From NCBI RefSeq assembly GCF_003324185.1, contig NZ_PXUP01000005.1:62001-126000 (forward strand): a DNA stretch of 64,000 nucleotides. Reading direction: 5' to 3'. The notes under the pieces are model-generated. The model was not told the origin of the DNA and searched no databases. It saw only the letters and a program-made list of their open reading frames with translations. The translations under genes and the position numbers were made by a program. This stretch comes from Faecalibacterium prausnitzii (GTDB lineage Bacteria > Bacillota > Clostridia > Oscillospirales > Ruminococcaceae). Every line of letters begins with the position of its first letter. Within the stretch, counting starts at the first letter, position 1. Positions 35,766 through 45,428 of the stretch are shown in pieces.

Positions 35766-37136
35766 TCAGAGGAACACATACTTGAGGATGAACAGCACGG
35801 TGAGCACATACATCAGCGGGCTGATCTTCTTCTCCTTGGCCTTGCCGGTGATCACATTGATGATGGTCCAGGAGATGATGCCGATGGCGATACCCTCGGA
35901 GATGCTGTAAGCGGTGGGCATAGCCAGAATGGTCAGGAAGGCGGGGATGCCCTCGCTGGGATCATTGAAGTCGATCTTGATGGCAGAACCCATCATGTAG
36001 AAGCCCACGATGATCAGAGCCGGAGCGGTAGCAAAGCTGGGGATGGTGAGGAACAGCGGGCTGAAGATGGTAGCCAGCAGGAACAGCACGCCGGTGGTCA
36101 TAGCGGTCAGACCGGTGCGGCCGCCCTCGGTAACGCCGGAGGCGCTCTCCACGAAAGTAGTGGTGGTGGAAGTACCCAGCACAGCGCCCACGCAGGTGCC
36201 GATGGAGTCTGCCATCAGTGCGCCCTTGATGTTGGGCAGACGGCCGTCCTCGTCCAGCATATCAGCCTTGGAGGCCACGCCAATCAGGGTGCCCAGCGTG
36301 TCGAACAGGTCCACGAAGAGGAAGGAGAACATCACGGCGAAGAAGTTCAGCAGACCAACACCGGAGAAGTCGGTCTTGAACACCTGACCAAAGGTCTCGC
36401 CCAGTGCGGAGAAGTCAAAGCTGACAAAGGCGGTGGGGATGACGGAGTACATGCCGGCATCCACATCGGGGACGTAGATACCGGTCAGCTCGCACACGAT
36501 GCCCAGCAGCCAAGTGATCAGGATGCCGTACAGGATGCCGCCCTTGACCCTTTTGACCAGCAGAATGGCGGTGATGACCACGCCCAGCAGAGCCAGAATA
36601 GCGCCCACGCCCACGCTGTGGAAGGTTGCGCCCTTGAAGTGCTGGTAGGTGACCAGCGTGGAATCGCTGTTGACGATCAGCTTGGCGTTCTGCAGGCCGA
36701 CAAAGGCCACGAACAGGCCAATGCCCACGCTGACGGCGCTCTTCAGGGTCATGGGAATGGCGTTGAAGATGCCCTCGCGCACATTGGTCAGGGACAGTGC
36801 AATGAAGATGACGCCCTCAACAAAGACGGCCATCAGAGCCAGCTGCCAGCTGTAACCCATGGTCAGCACGACCGTGTAGGCAAAATAGGCGTTCAGGCCC
36901 ATGCCGGGAGCTAGGGCAAAGGGATAGTTGGCCAACACAGCCATCAGTGCGGTGGCAATGAAGGATGCCAGCGCAGTGGCGATCAGCACAGCCTTGGAAT
37001 CCATGCCCGCTGCGGACAGGATGTTGGGGTTGACGGCAAGGATGTAGGCCATGGTCATGAAGGTAGTGATACCGGCCATGATCTCGGTCTTTACATCGGT
37101 GTGGTTTTCTTTCAGGTGAAAGAACTTTTCTAACAT
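35766..37136 (-). CDS. NCS2-family purine permease (AzgA/PbuG type)
   Basis: A 456-residue permease with about 13 membrane segments, probably for hypoxanthine, guanine or adenine. The family opening (EIMAGITTFMTMAYIL), GLNAYFAYTVV, DTLGTLIGVASKADMLDEDG and TSTTTTFVESASGV are the AzgA/PbuG signatures. The ATG at 37136 is chosen for AGGAGG about eight bases upstream. No purine riboswitch is seen in the leader; the ATAAGT-N3-ACTTAT palindrome lies 140 bases upstream. Confidence 0.93.
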   Translation of the reverse strand: MLEKFFHLKENHTDVKTEIMAGITTFMTMAYILAVNPNILSAAGMDSKAVLIATALASFIATALMAVLANYPFALAPGMGLNAYFAYTVVLTMGYSWQLALMAVFVEGVIFIALSLTNVREGIFNAIPMTLKSAVSVGIGLFVAFVGLQNAKLIVNSDSTLVTYQHFKGATFHSVGVGAILALLGVVITAILLVKRVKGGILYGILITWLLGIVCELTGIYVPDVDAGMYSVIPTAFVSFDFSALGETFGQVFKTDFSGVGLLNFFAVMFSFLFVDLFDTLGTLIGVASKADMLDEDGRLPNIKGALMADSIGTCVGAVLGTSTTTTFVESASGVTEGGRTGLTAMTTGVLFLLATIFSPLFLTIPSFATAPALIIVGFYMMGSAIKIDFNDPSEGIPAFLTILAMPTAYSISEGIAIGIISWTIINVITGKAKEKKISPLMYVLTVLFILKYVFL

Positions 37137-37274
37137 GAGAAACCTCCTGCTTCCAATAAAACACTCCGCCGGTTGCGGACGGCGGAGAAAGAACAGCTCC
37201 CATTCTATCAGCTGAAAACGTTTTTGTCCACACCAGAAACACACAAATTTCGCAATTTGTTCAAATTTTCTTAA

Positions 37275-37289
37275 ATAAGTATGACTTAT
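37275..37289. promoter_or_regulatory. Palindrome ATAAGT-N3-ACTTAT before the purine permease
   Basis: Second copy of the palindrome at the metK promoter. On the minus strand it sits between TTGTAA and TAAGAA, a weak possible -35/-10 pair 17 bases apart, so a bound protein would block initiation. Confidence 0.55.
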
Positions 37290-37361
37290 CTTACAAAAAA
37301 TCTAGCATATTTTAGTAATTTGGACGGAATGCAGGCACCTTGTGCAGAAAAAATGTCCGCG

Positions 37362-37405
37362 GAAAAAAGTAGTTCCGAAACACCCTGCGGGTGTTTCGGA
37401 ACTAC
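37362..37405 (-). terminator. Terminator of the M16C peptidase gene (minus strand)
   Basis: A perfect 17-base stem (37369-37385 with 37389-37405) has a 3-base loop and a T-run on the minus strand. Confidence 0.9.
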
Positions 37406-37436
37406 AAATAAAATATTTTTTACAAATGACCGGCGC

Positions 37437-40190
37437 TTACAGCGTCTCTACCCGGTCGAACAGATCCTTTGCGGCTTCCACGGCGTCCTTGCTGCCAAAG
37501 GCTACCCGCACGCCGCCGGACAGCACATCAGACAGGGCAGCGGCCTGTGCTTTGAGCAGGGCAGCGTCCACGCTGCACAGCGCCTTGCGGTCGGCGGCGA
37601 GCATCTCGTCCGTGATGCCGCAGAAATACCGGTGATCCAGCTCCCGGGCGGCGGCACGCGCCTTGCGGGGCGTGTCCAGCTTGGCGGCGGTGCCCACGAT
37701 GAATTCGTCCAGATCCCGGGCGGTGTAGTCCCGTGCGGCAAGGGCGGCGGGGGCGTGTGTAAAGGTATCGTAGCTTTCCCGCAGGTGGGGGTCCCGGTAG
37801 GTGTACAAAAACTCGATGCCGTCGGCACAGAGCATTCCGGTGCCGTAGGCACCGCCCACCTCCCGGATGGTGTGCCACAGGTATTCGTAGCTCATCACCC
37901 GCGCCAGCACCCGGCGGCGGCTGTCCAGGGGCATGGGCCAAGCCAACACATCGTAGTTCACGCCGCCGTCAATGATAAAGGCTTCGTTCACCGGGGGCGT
38001 CAGGGGCTGGGTGTAGGGCTGCGCCGGGGCGCGCCGGGCGGCGGCAAAGCGGCTTTCCGGCAGCAGGGTGCGCAGCTTTTCCAGTGCGTCCTCGGTGCCG
38101 TGCAGGCTGACGGTCAGGGCGGCAGTCTGCAGCACCCGGCTGCGCACAGCATCCAGTTTTGCGCCCAGTGCCGCCCAGTCGGCCTTTTCCAGCAGATTGC
38201 ACAGGAAGTGGTAATAACTCACGCCGGTGCAGGCTTCGTCCGCAGCGCCCTCTACATAATAATGGGCGCGGGCACGGGTGGAGGCAAACTCGTTGCCCTG
38301 CTGGATAAACAGCTGTTCCATGCGCAATTTCAGCTGGCTGACCACCCGGGCATAGGCGGCTTCGGCGGCAGCGCCGGTAAGGACGGTATCGTACAGCCAC
38401 TCGCCGCCGATCTCCACCGCCTTTTCCAGGCTGCGTTCCAGCAGGCTTAGGCAGAGGGTGAGTTTTGCGTGGCAGGGAGCGCCCTCCTGCCGCCCGGTCC
38501 AGAGATCCAGCTGGGCGCGGCTGTCGCCCAGCCATGTGCTGCGCAGGGTGTTCAGCTGCTGGGCGGTGTGGGCGGGGGTGTCCAGCTCGTCCAGCACATC
38601 GGTGAGCAGGTTCAGGTATTGCAGCTCCTCCGGGGTGACAGTGCCAAGATCATAGTAGAAATTCAGGTACAGGCTGCCGGCAGAGGGGTGGCGCAGCAGG
38701 GTGGCACCGGCCAGCTGCTCGGCGCTGCCCTGCGGGGTGGCATCGCCCGCGCCAAGGTCGGCGGCGGTGAGGGGGTGCTCCAGCACCAGCTTGCCATCGG
38801 TGCGCACCGGGGCGGCGGCTTCCTCGGTTTTGGGCGCGGTGGGAATTTGCAGCACCTGCACCGGGGCGGGGGCAAACAGCTCCCGCAGCAGGGTGTCGAA
38901 CCATCCCTCTTCCAGCTTGCTGCGCAGGGCGGCGAAAAGCTTGTTCGTGTGCAGCAGCAGGGCGGCATTGCCGGTGTGCAGCCAGCCGGTAGCGGCGTTG
39001 ATGGCATCCAGCACGCCGTCCGGCAGACTGCCCGGGCGCTCCAGCGAGGCAAACTCGGCCTCGTTCAAAGCGGCCAGCAGCAGGTCGTGAGGAATGCCGG
39101 TCTTTAGCAGCTCGTCCACGGCCTTGCGCACAGCGGGGGCAAACTTGCGGGCAGAATCCACCGTAGCGCCGCGCAGCAGCAGCTCCAAGGTGGGCTGCAG
39201 GGTGCTGTCGTCAAAGCCGATGTCGATATCTGCGCCCAGCTGCTCGGCCAGCAGCGCGGCCTTGAGGGGAGAACTGTTGGTGCTCAGCAGCGCACCCAGC
39301 AAAATCTCCACACCCAGCTGCCGCTCACGGTCGGCAAATGCGCCGGTGTACCATGCCAGTGCGCACTGCACCTCATCCGGCTTGGGTTGGTCGGTGTAGT
39401 AGGGCAGCTCCACGAATGCGCCGGGCTGCTCGTCCTGCATGGTCAGGCGGGGACGGGCAGCGGCCTTGGGCATCTTGGACAGGTAGTCCTTATCCAGCCG
39501 TGCCAGCTTATCGGCCATATCCATCTTGCCGTACAGGGTGATGCAGCAGTTGTCGGCGCTGTAATGGCGGCGGTACACCCGCTGGTATTTCTCATAGGTC
39601 AGAGCGGGGATGGACGCCGGGTCGCCGCCGGACACAAAGCCGTAAGCGGTATCCGGGAACATCGCCCGCTGCAGGGCGTTTTGCAGCTGAGCATCCGGGG
39701 AGGCCAGCGCACCCTGCATCTCGTTGTAGACCACACCGCTGACCGTGCCGTCTGCATCCCGGTGCCAGCCCTCCTGCTCGAACACCGCAGAGTCCACCAT
39801 AGCCAGCGGGCAGAACACCGCGTTCAGGTAAACGTCCATCAGGTTGCAGAAATCGGTCTCGTTGGGGGTAGCAAAGGGGTAGACCGTCTTGTCCGGGAAG
39901 GTCATCGCATTGAGGAAGGAAGCCATGCTGCTTTTGAGCAGCTGCACGAAGGGGGAGCTGACCGGGTATTTTTCGCTGCCCGCCAGCACGGAGTGCTCCA
40001 GAATGTGGAACACGCCGGTGTCATCGGAGGGGAAGGTGCCGAAGCCGATGCCAAAGGCCTTGTTGACGTCCTCGTTCTCCACCAGCAGCACGGCTGCGCC
40101 GCTGACGTCATGGGTGAGCAGGGTCAAAGTACCGTGCTGCTCGGGGCAGTCCTCGGTGCGCAGGACGGTATAACCGGGATAGTGTGCCAT
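37437..40190 (-). CDS. M16C-family zinc peptidase (presequence-protease-like)
   Basis: A 917-residue cytosolic peptidase of the insulinase family. The inverted zinc motif HILEH (His62, Glu65, His66) is near the N-terminus, with the third ligand expected in the helix AMVDSAVFEQEGW. Two M16 halves are joined by a helical hinge, as in PreP/Cym1, which degrade peptides. AAGGAG-type sequence precedes the start. A small membrane-protein gene lies 48 bases upstream on the same strand. Confidence 0.92.
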   Translation of the reverse strand: MAHYPGYTVLRTEDCPEQHGTLTLLTHDVSGAAVLLVENEDVNKAFGIGFGTFPSDDTGVFHILEHSVLAGSEKYPVSSPFVQLLKSSMASFLNAMTFPDKTVYPFATPNETDFCNLMDVYLNAVFCPLAMVDSAVFEQEGWHRDADGTVSGVVYNEMQGALASPDAQLQNALQRAMFPDTAYGFVSGGDPASIPALTYEKYQRVYRRHYSADNCCITLYGKMDMADKLARLDKDYLSKMPKAAARPRLTMQDEQPGAFVELPYYTDQPKPDEVQCALAWYTGAFADRERQLGVEILLGALLSTNSSPLKAALLAEQLGADIDIGFDDSTLQPTLELLLRGATVDSARKFAPAVRKAVDELLKTGIPHDLLLAALNEAEFASLERPGSLPDGVLDAINAATGWLHTGNAALLLHTNKLFAALRSKLEEGWFDTLLRELFAPAPVQVLQIPTAPKTEEAAAPVRTDGKLVLEHPLTAADLGAGDATPQGSAEQLAGATLLRHPSAGSLYLNFYYDLGTVTPEELQYLNLLTDVLDELDTPAHTAQQLNTLRSTWLGDSRAQLDLWTGRQEGAPCHAKLTLCLSLLERSLEKAVEIGGEWLYDTVLTGAAAEAAYARVVSQLKLRMEQLFIQQGNEFASTRARAHYYVEGAADEACTGVSYYHFLCNLLEKADWAALGAKLDAVRSRVLQTAALTVSLHGTEDALEKLRTLLPESRFAAARRAPAQPYTQPLTPPVNEAFIIDGGVNYDVLAWPMPLDSRRRVLARVMSYEYLWHTIREVGGAYGTGMLCADGIEFLYTYRDPHLRESYDTFTHAPAALAARDYTARDLDEFIVGTAAKLDTPRKARAAARELDHRYFCGITDEMLAADRKALCSVDAALLKAQAAALSDVLSGGVRVAFGSKDAVEAAKDLFDRVETL

Positions 40191-40238
40191 TTTTATTCTC
40201 CTTTACGGAATGTTTTTCACAGAGGATGCGCCTGCGGC

Positions 40239-40550
40239 TCAGCCGCCGAACAGGCCGAAAAAGCTGGTGTGGGTCACGCCCAGCACAAGGAAAAGAGCAA
40301 TCAGGGCGAACAGCACGCCGATGATGATGTCCATCTGGTGCACCGTGAGCGGAAATTTATCGTAAAGCTTTTCCTTGGGGTTTACAAAGTCCTTGCGGCC
40401 GTTGTCCAGCAGGCGCTTTTTGCCCTGCTCAAAATCGGCCTTCTGCGCCTGCAATTCTGCCTGCTGGCGGGCAAGTTCTGCCTCGCGGGCGGCCAGTGCG
40501 GCCTCGCGGCGTTCAAGCTCGGTCTGGGTATCCGGGGTGAGCTGTGCCAT
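40239..40550 (-). CDS. Small coiled-coil membrane protein
   Basis: A 103-residue protein. Residues about 8-45 form a strong coiled coil (ERREAALAAREAELARQQAELQ), and a C-terminal helix (IIIGVLFALIALFLVLGV) spans the membrane. The start is fixed by AGGAGGG eight bases upstream. It is probably cotranscribed with the M16C peptidase. No family is recognised. Confidence 0.75.
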   Translation of the reverse strand: MAQLTPDTQTELERREAALAAREAELARQQAELQAQKADFEQGKKRLLDNGRKDFVNPKEKLYDKFPLTVHQMDIIIGVLFALIALFLVLGVTHTSFFGLFGG

Positions 40551-40608
40551 GGAAAGTCCCTCCTGTAAGCATAAGATGTTTTCCTTATGATACCACAAAA
40601 ATGTGGAC

Positions 40609-40643
40609 AAAAAAAGCACCCGCAGTACAAAGACTGCGGGTGC
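40609..40643 (-). terminator. Terminator of the mgl operon (minus strand)
   Basis: GCACCCGCAGT and ACTGCGGGTGC pair around six bases, with seven Ts following on the minus strand. Confidence 0.87.
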
Positions 40644-40663
40644 AAAGGGGGATGATGAGGAGA

Positions 40664-41662
40664 TTACTTCTTAGCCAGATACTTGCGGATATCAATGGCG
40701 ACAGCCACGATAATGACAAGGCCCTGAACGATGTAGGTGTAGGAGGAGTTGACGTTCATGAACTGCAGAGCGACCTTCATCAGCTCAAAGACCAGAACGC
40801 CGACCAGAACGCCGGGCACGGTGCCGACGCCGCCGGTGGTGGAAACACCGCCGATGGTGCAGGCTGCGATGGCGTCCAGCTCATAGCCCTGTGCGGTGTT
40901 GACGGATGCGCCGCCGGACTTTGCAGCCAGCAGGCAGCCGGCCAGACCGAACATGCAGGAAGCCAGAATGTAGATGCGGATCTTGGTAGCGTTGACGTTG
41001 ACACCGGCCACCTCAGCAGCAGCCTCGTTGCCGCCGATGGCGTACATATACTTGCCGTGACGGGTCTTATTATACAGGAACCAGAAGCAGAAGGCCACGA
41101 TCAGGGCGAACCAGATCAGCACGGGAATGGCAAGGAAGGTATCCTTTGCCAGTGCGGTGAAGTTGGAGTTCAGAGAGCCGATGGGGGTACCGCCGGTGTA
41201 CACAAGGCAGATACCGTAGACCACCTGCTGCATACCCAAGGTAGCAATGAAGGGCTGCACCTTCAGGTAGCTGACCACCAGACCGTTGCACAGACCCACG
41301 ATGGCGCAGATGGCAATGACCAGAATGAACACCACGGGGGTGGACAGGGTGGGCATATTGGGATAGAACTTGCCGGAAGCGCCTTCGGTCTGCGCAAAAA
41401 TGCAGGCAAGGCAGGCGGCAAAACCAGCCAGACGGCCAGCGGACAGGTCGTTACCGGTGGTGATCAGGCAGCCGGAAATGCCCAGCGCAATGATGTAGCG
41501 GATGGACACGTTCTTGAACAGGTTGATCATGTTGGTGCCGGAGAAGAAGTTGGGGTGAATGATGCCAACGATCAGGGTGACGGCCAGCATCATCATGATA
41601 ATGGCGTTGTTGCTGAGCCACTTGCCCACAGCCTTGCCATTCAATTTTTTGGTAGCTTCCAC
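40664..41662 (-). CDS. mglC: Galactose/methyl-galactoside ABC permease
   Basis: A 332-residue membrane permease with about nine to ten segments. GISGCLITTGNDLSAGRLAGFAA and GGTPIGSLN are close to known MglC. It ends the mglBAC operon and starts 18 bases after mglA. It forms the channel of the galactose importer with MglA and MglB. Confidence 0.92.
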   Translation of the reverse strand: MEATKKLNGKAVGKWLSNNAIIMMMLAVTLIVGIIHPNFFSGTNMINLFKNVSIRYIIALGISGCLITTGNDLSAGRLAGFAACLACIFAQTEGASGKFYPNMPTLSTPVVFILVIAICAIVGLCNGLVVSYLKVQPFIATLGMQQVVYGICLVYTGGTPIGSLNSNFTALAKDTFLAIPVLIWFALIVAFCFWFLYNKTRHGKYMYAIGGNEAAAEVAGVNVNATKIRIYILASCMFGLAGCLLAAKSGGASVNTAQGYELDAIAACTIGGVSTTGGVGTVPGVLVGVLVFELMKVALQFMNVNSSYTYIVQGLVIIVAVAIDIRKYLAKK

Positions 41663-41680
41663 GATAGACAGCCTCCTTAA

Positions 41681-43222
41681 TTACTGATTTGCCGCAGCTG
41701 CGTCAGGTGCGGTCTCGAACTGGGTAGCCAGCGCCATGATGTTCTCCTGCGTGGCATCCTTACCGTTGATAAAGCCGGTGATACGGCCATCGCACATGAC
41801 CATGACACGGTTGGACATACCGATGATCTCGCTCATTTCAGAGGAGATCATGATAATGCTCTTGCCCTGCTTGGCCAGATCGGCGATGATGCAGTAAATT
41901 TCATACTTTGCACCGACGTCGATGCCGCGGGTAGGCTCGTCCAGAATGAGCACATCGGGGTTGTTGGCCAGCCAGCGGGCGATCAGCACCTTCTGCTGGT
42001 TGCCGCCGGAAAGGCTCTTGATCTGGGTCTTGGGGCTGGGCACCTTGATGGCCATCTTTTCCTTGTTGGTAGCCACCAGATCCAAAATCTTCTGGTTGTC
42101 CAGCATGATGGGGCCCTTGCGCAGGGCGTCCAGAGAAGCGATGGAGATGTTATCGGCAACGCTCAGCACGCCCAGAATGCCGGTAGCACGGCGGTCCTCG
42201 GTCAGCAGAGCAACGCTCTTGCGGATGGCATCGCGGGGCTGCTTGATGTTGACCTCTTCGCCCTTGATCCACACCTTACCGGAGGTATGGGCACGCAGGC
42301 CGAAGATGCCTTCCATCAGCTCGGTACGCTGTGCGCCCACCAGACCGGCAACGCCCAGGATCTCGCCCTTTTTCAGCTCAAAGCTGCAATGGCGGAAGGA
42401 GCGGGGATGGATGGAGGTGAAGTCCTCCACCTTCATCATGACCTCGTCCGAGGGCACGTTCTCCAGCGGGGGGAACAGGTTGGACAGCTCACGGCCGACC
42501 ATCTTTGCAATGATCTCTTCCTTGGTCATGCTGGCAACGTCCCACTTGCCGATGTACTGGCCATCGCGCATGATGGTAACTTCGTCTGCGATGACCTTGA
42601 TCTCGTCCATCTTGTGGCTGATGTAGACCAGAGCAACGCCCTGCTCCTTCAGCTCCCGCATGATGCGGAACAGGCTCTCGACCTCGTTTGCGGTCAGAGA
42701 GGAGGTGGGCTCGTCCAGGATCAGCACCTTGCAGTTGGCGGAAACGGCCTTGGCGATTTCCACCATCTGCATCTGGGCGATGCTCAAAGAGCCCAGCTTT
42801 GCATGGGGGTCGATGTCCAGCTTCAGTTTCTTCAGCAGTTCATCGGTATCTTTGTACATTTTGGCATGGTCCACAACAGTGACGATGCCGTATTTCTTAG
42901 TGGGGTAGCGTCCCAGCCAGATATTCTCGGCCACGGTACGAGCCGGAATGGGCTGCAGCTCCTGATGCACCATGGCGATGCCGCGGTCCAGTGCATCCAG
43001 CGGGGTGGGGATGGTTACCTTCTGCCCCTCGTATTCGATCTCGCCCTCGTCCATCTTGTAAATGCCGAACATACATTTCATCAGAGTGGACTTACCGGCG
43101 CCGTTTTCGCCCATCAGAGCCATGACTTTGCCGGGACGGAGCTCCAGCTGAGCATGATCCAGGGCTTTGACACCGGGGAAGGTCTTGACCACGCCTTTCA
43201 TTACCAGACGGTATTCTGACAT
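41681..43222 (-). CDS. mglA: Galactose/methyl-galactoside ABC ATPase (two ATPase domains)
   Basis: A 513-residue tandem ATPase. The first domain has Walker A GENGAGKST (38-46) and LSIAQMQMVEIAKAV. The second has the degenerate first motif typical of sugar ATPases (GVAGLVGAQRTEL) and LSGGNQQKVLIARWL. The ATG at 43222 is preferred, with AAAGGAGG upstream. It energises MglC. Confidence 0.94.
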   Translation of the reverse strand: MSEYRLVMKGVVKTFPGVKALDHAQLELRPGKVMALMGENGAGKSTLMKCMFGIYKMDEGEIEYEGQKVTIPTPLDALDRGIAMVHQELQPIPARTVAENIWLGRYPTKKYGIVTVVDHAKMYKDTDELLKKLKLDIDPHAKLGSLSIAQMQMVEIAKAVSANCKVLILDEPTSSLTANEVESLFRIMRELKEQGVALVYISHKMDEIKVIADEVTIMRDGQYIGKWDVASMTKEEIIAKMVGRELSNLFPPLENVPSDEVMMKVEDFTSIHPRSFRHCSFELKKGEILGVAGLVGAQRTELMEGIFGLRAHTSGKVWIKGEEVNIKQPRDAIRKSVALLTEDRRATGILGVLSVADNISIASLDALRKGPIMLDNQKILDLVATNKEKMAIKVPSPKTQIKSLSGGNQQKVLIARWLANNPDVLILDEPTRGIDVGAKYEIYCIIADLAKQGKSIIMISSEMSEIIGMSNRVMVMCDGRITGFINGKDATQENIMALATQFETAPDAAAANQ

Positions 43223-43278
43223 TCCGCAAAAGCCTCCTTTATGGTTGTTTACAGGCGGGCAGCTTTTTCTAAAATAAG

Positions 43279-43314
43279 GCGCGTGCGCGGAGAAGATTTC
43301 TCGCACGCACGCGC
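43279..43314. terminator. Stem-loop in the mglB-mglA spacer
   Basis: GCGCGTGCG and CGCACGCGC form a stem with an inner GAGAA/TTCTC pairing. On the minus strand only CTTATTTTAG follows, so it is probably a partial terminator or mRNA stabiliser keeping mglB expression above mglA and mglC. Confidence 0.6.
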
Positions 43315-43376
43315 TTTTTAGCTTTCGTTCAAGCCGTTAAGGCCTGCTGCGCACCTTGCATTGGTTCCGGGAAACT

Positions 43377-44429
43377 TTAGTCTTCCTTCAGGTACTGAGA
43401 AGCGTTGTCCTTGGTGACCTTGACGTAGTCGACCCAGTAGTACTTCTCAACATCCTTGCCCTCGACGAACAGCTTGGTAGCCTCGGCAGCCTTGGTAGCC
43501 TGACCCACGTCGTCGTTCAGAACGGTACCGGTCATGTTGCCATCGACAACGTTCTGCACAGCCTCTACCAGAGCATCGACGCCGACCAGGTAGACGTCCT
43601 TGCCAACGGTGCGGCCAGCCTGCTGGATGGACTGCAGAGCGCCCAGTGCCATTGCGTCGTTGTTGCAGAACACAACTTCGATCTTGTCGCCGTACTGAGA
43701 CAGAGCGTTTGCAACGTCCTGCTGAGCGGTGGTCTGATCCCAGTTGTCCAGATACTCGTACAGGCACTCGACTTCCTTGTTGGCGTCGGTCAGAGCCTTG
43801 ATGGAGTACTCGGTGCGGTACTGAGCATCGATGTTCTCGGGGTCGCCCTTGCACATGATGTAGGTGATCTTGCCGTCGCCGTTGATATCGCCCTGAGTCT
43901 CGGTCTCGAGGATCAACTCGCCCTGATAAGTACCGGACTGACGAGCGTCAGCACCGACGTAGCAGCACTTGCCCTTGTAGGAATCCAGAACGCTCTCCTC
44001 GGGCTCACGGTTGATGAACACGATGGGGGTGCCGGAGGGAGAAACAGTATCAACGATGGTCTGAGCGGAAGTGGTCTGGACGGGGTTGATGACCAGCACG
44101 TCCACGCCCTGCTGCAGGAAGGTGTTGATCTGCTCGGTCTGGGTGTTCTGGTCGTTCTTGCCGTCCATGATGGTGACGGAGTAGCCCATGTCCTTCAGGT
44201 AGCCTTCCAGATCAGCGCGGTACAGGGTCATGAAGTTATCAGCAAACTGATAGATGCAGACGCCGATGTTGGCAGAGCCGTTGGTAGCAGCGGCAGAAGC
44301 AGCGGTGGAAGAAGCAACGCTGGAAGCAGCGGTGCTGGTGGAGGAAGAGCCGCCGCAAGCGGTCATAGCAGCGGTAGCGCCCACAACAGCGGAAGCCTTC
44401 AGGAAGTCGCGACGAGAAATCATTTTCAT
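43377..44429 (-). CDS. mglB: Galactose/glucose-binding lipoprotein
   Basis: A 350-residue binding protein. The N-terminus has SRRDFLKASAVVGATAAMTAC with a twin-arginine-like motif and a lipobox. The body keeps the calcium loop DINGDGKIT, typical of galactose/glucose-binding protein, plus FADNFM and NNDAMALGA. The ATG at 44429 has GAAGGAG about nine bases upstream. It feeds MglA/MglC. Confidence 0.93.
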   Translation of the reverse strand: MKMISRRDFLKASAVVGATAAMTACGGSSSTSTAASSVASSTAASAAATNGSANIGVCIYQFADNFMTLYRADLEGYLKDMGYSVTIMDGKNDQNTQTEQINTFLQQGVDVLVINPVQTTSAQTIVDTVSPSGTPIVFINREPEESVLDSYKGKCCYVGADARQSGTYQGELILETETQGDINGDGKITYIMCKGDPENIDAQYRTEYSIKALTDANKEVECLYEYLDNWDQTTAQQDVANALSQYGDKIEVVFCNNDAMALGALQSIQQAGRTVGKDVYLVGVDALVEAVQNVVDGNMTGTVLNDDVGQATKAAEATKLFVEGKDVEKYYWVDYVKVTKDNASQYLKED

Positions 44430-44507
44430 AATAGTAATCTCCTTCATTTGTGTGTCACAGCATATTCACAGACGCATTTGTCGCATGCATCCGTAATCCC
44501 TGACAGT

Positions 44508-44537
44508 ATTATACCCTTGTATGGGGGTGTTCCGCAA
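44508..44537 (-). promoter_or_regulatory. mglB promoter (minus strand)
   Basis: On the minus strand, TTGCGG (44532-44537) and TATAAT (44508-44513) are 18 bases apart, about 80 bases before the mglB start. Confidence 0.75.
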
Positions 44538-45140
44538 GAGAATAAGTTCACAAGATTGGTGCAAATGTTTTGTTACGTTTCTACAAAAGCGGACCAAAGG
44601 TTACAAAATCTTTTCGCGAATTATCACAACTTTTCATGCCGATGCAACCAACATACAAATATGATGAAGGTATGTAAAAAAACATGCTTGAACATGACTG
44701 AATGTTGCATGACTGCTAAAAAACCGCGAAAAGGGGCGATACATTTTTTGAAAGATATTTTCAGGGATACTACACAGCGGAAAGAAAACGCCTTTTATAC
44801 ACTCTTACCGGAAGGGAAAAACAACACGGGTCGAGAAAAATGTTTACTCCCCGGGTGGGGCGGCACTGTACCTTTATAGTGATAGGGCAGGCAGTGCGCA
44901 GCGAACGTTTTTGGTGGCAGTGCCCGAAATACGAGCGGCCATTTTTTGCGCGCCGCGCCAGTCGGGATAACAAAACTGACGAAACTGCGTTGTGTTTTGA
45001 AAGCGTAAAATATACAATGAGGAAAACAACCGCGCAAAAATACCCGCTGGCCCTGCAAAAGTGCACACTGTCGGGCACGGCGGGCGGGTGATATCCTGTG
45101 TACAGAGCCCGGGACACCGGACGAAAGGAGGAAGAACATC
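44538..45140. other. AT-rich gap between mglB and the phage-like module (no gene seen)
   Basis: No credible gene is present. TTGTGT (44990-44995) and TACAAT (45013-45018), 17 bases apart on the plus strand, are a weak candidate promoter for the phage-like module. A run of repeated ACATG-type words lies near 44690. The change from AT-rich to GC-rich at about 45050 marks the module's left edge. Confidence 0.45.
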
Positions 45141-45428
45141 ATGGGGCAGACAAAGCCCGCCGCCGGGCTGAAGAGCCTGAACCGCGCCGCCGACACCCTG
45201 AGCACCCTGCTGGCGCAGGAGGTGAAGGAGCTGAACGAGCGGCAGAAGGCCGCCCGGCGGGAAAACACCCCCGACCCCGGGATGATGAAGGGGCTGAAGG
45301 AGGCTACCGCCGTACTCAAGGATCTGGCGGGTGTGGTAAAGACCCTGAACGATCAGGGCACAGAGCTGGAAGGGACAGAGTGCGGCGTGGTGCTGCTGCC
45401 GCCGGTGGAACAGGAGGAGAAGGAATGA
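45141..45428 (+). CDS. Phage-like small helical protein before terminase
   Basis: A 95-residue helical, charged protein (KSLNRAADTLSTLLAQEVKELNERQKAA). Position and size suggest a small terminase subunit or related packaging factor, but no DNA-binding motif is evident. AAAGGAGG gives a strong ribosome site, and its stop overlaps the terminase start (ATGA). Confidence 0.6.
   Translation: MGQTKPAAGLKSLNRAADTLSTLLAQEVKELNERQKAARRENTPDPGMMKGLKEATAVLKDLAGVVKTLNDQGTELEGTECGVVLLPPVEQEEKE

Noticed and set aside
37137-37436. Purine riboswitch before the NCS2 permease
   Set aside because: The conserved aptamer core and its loop-loop pairing elements are not present in the leader.
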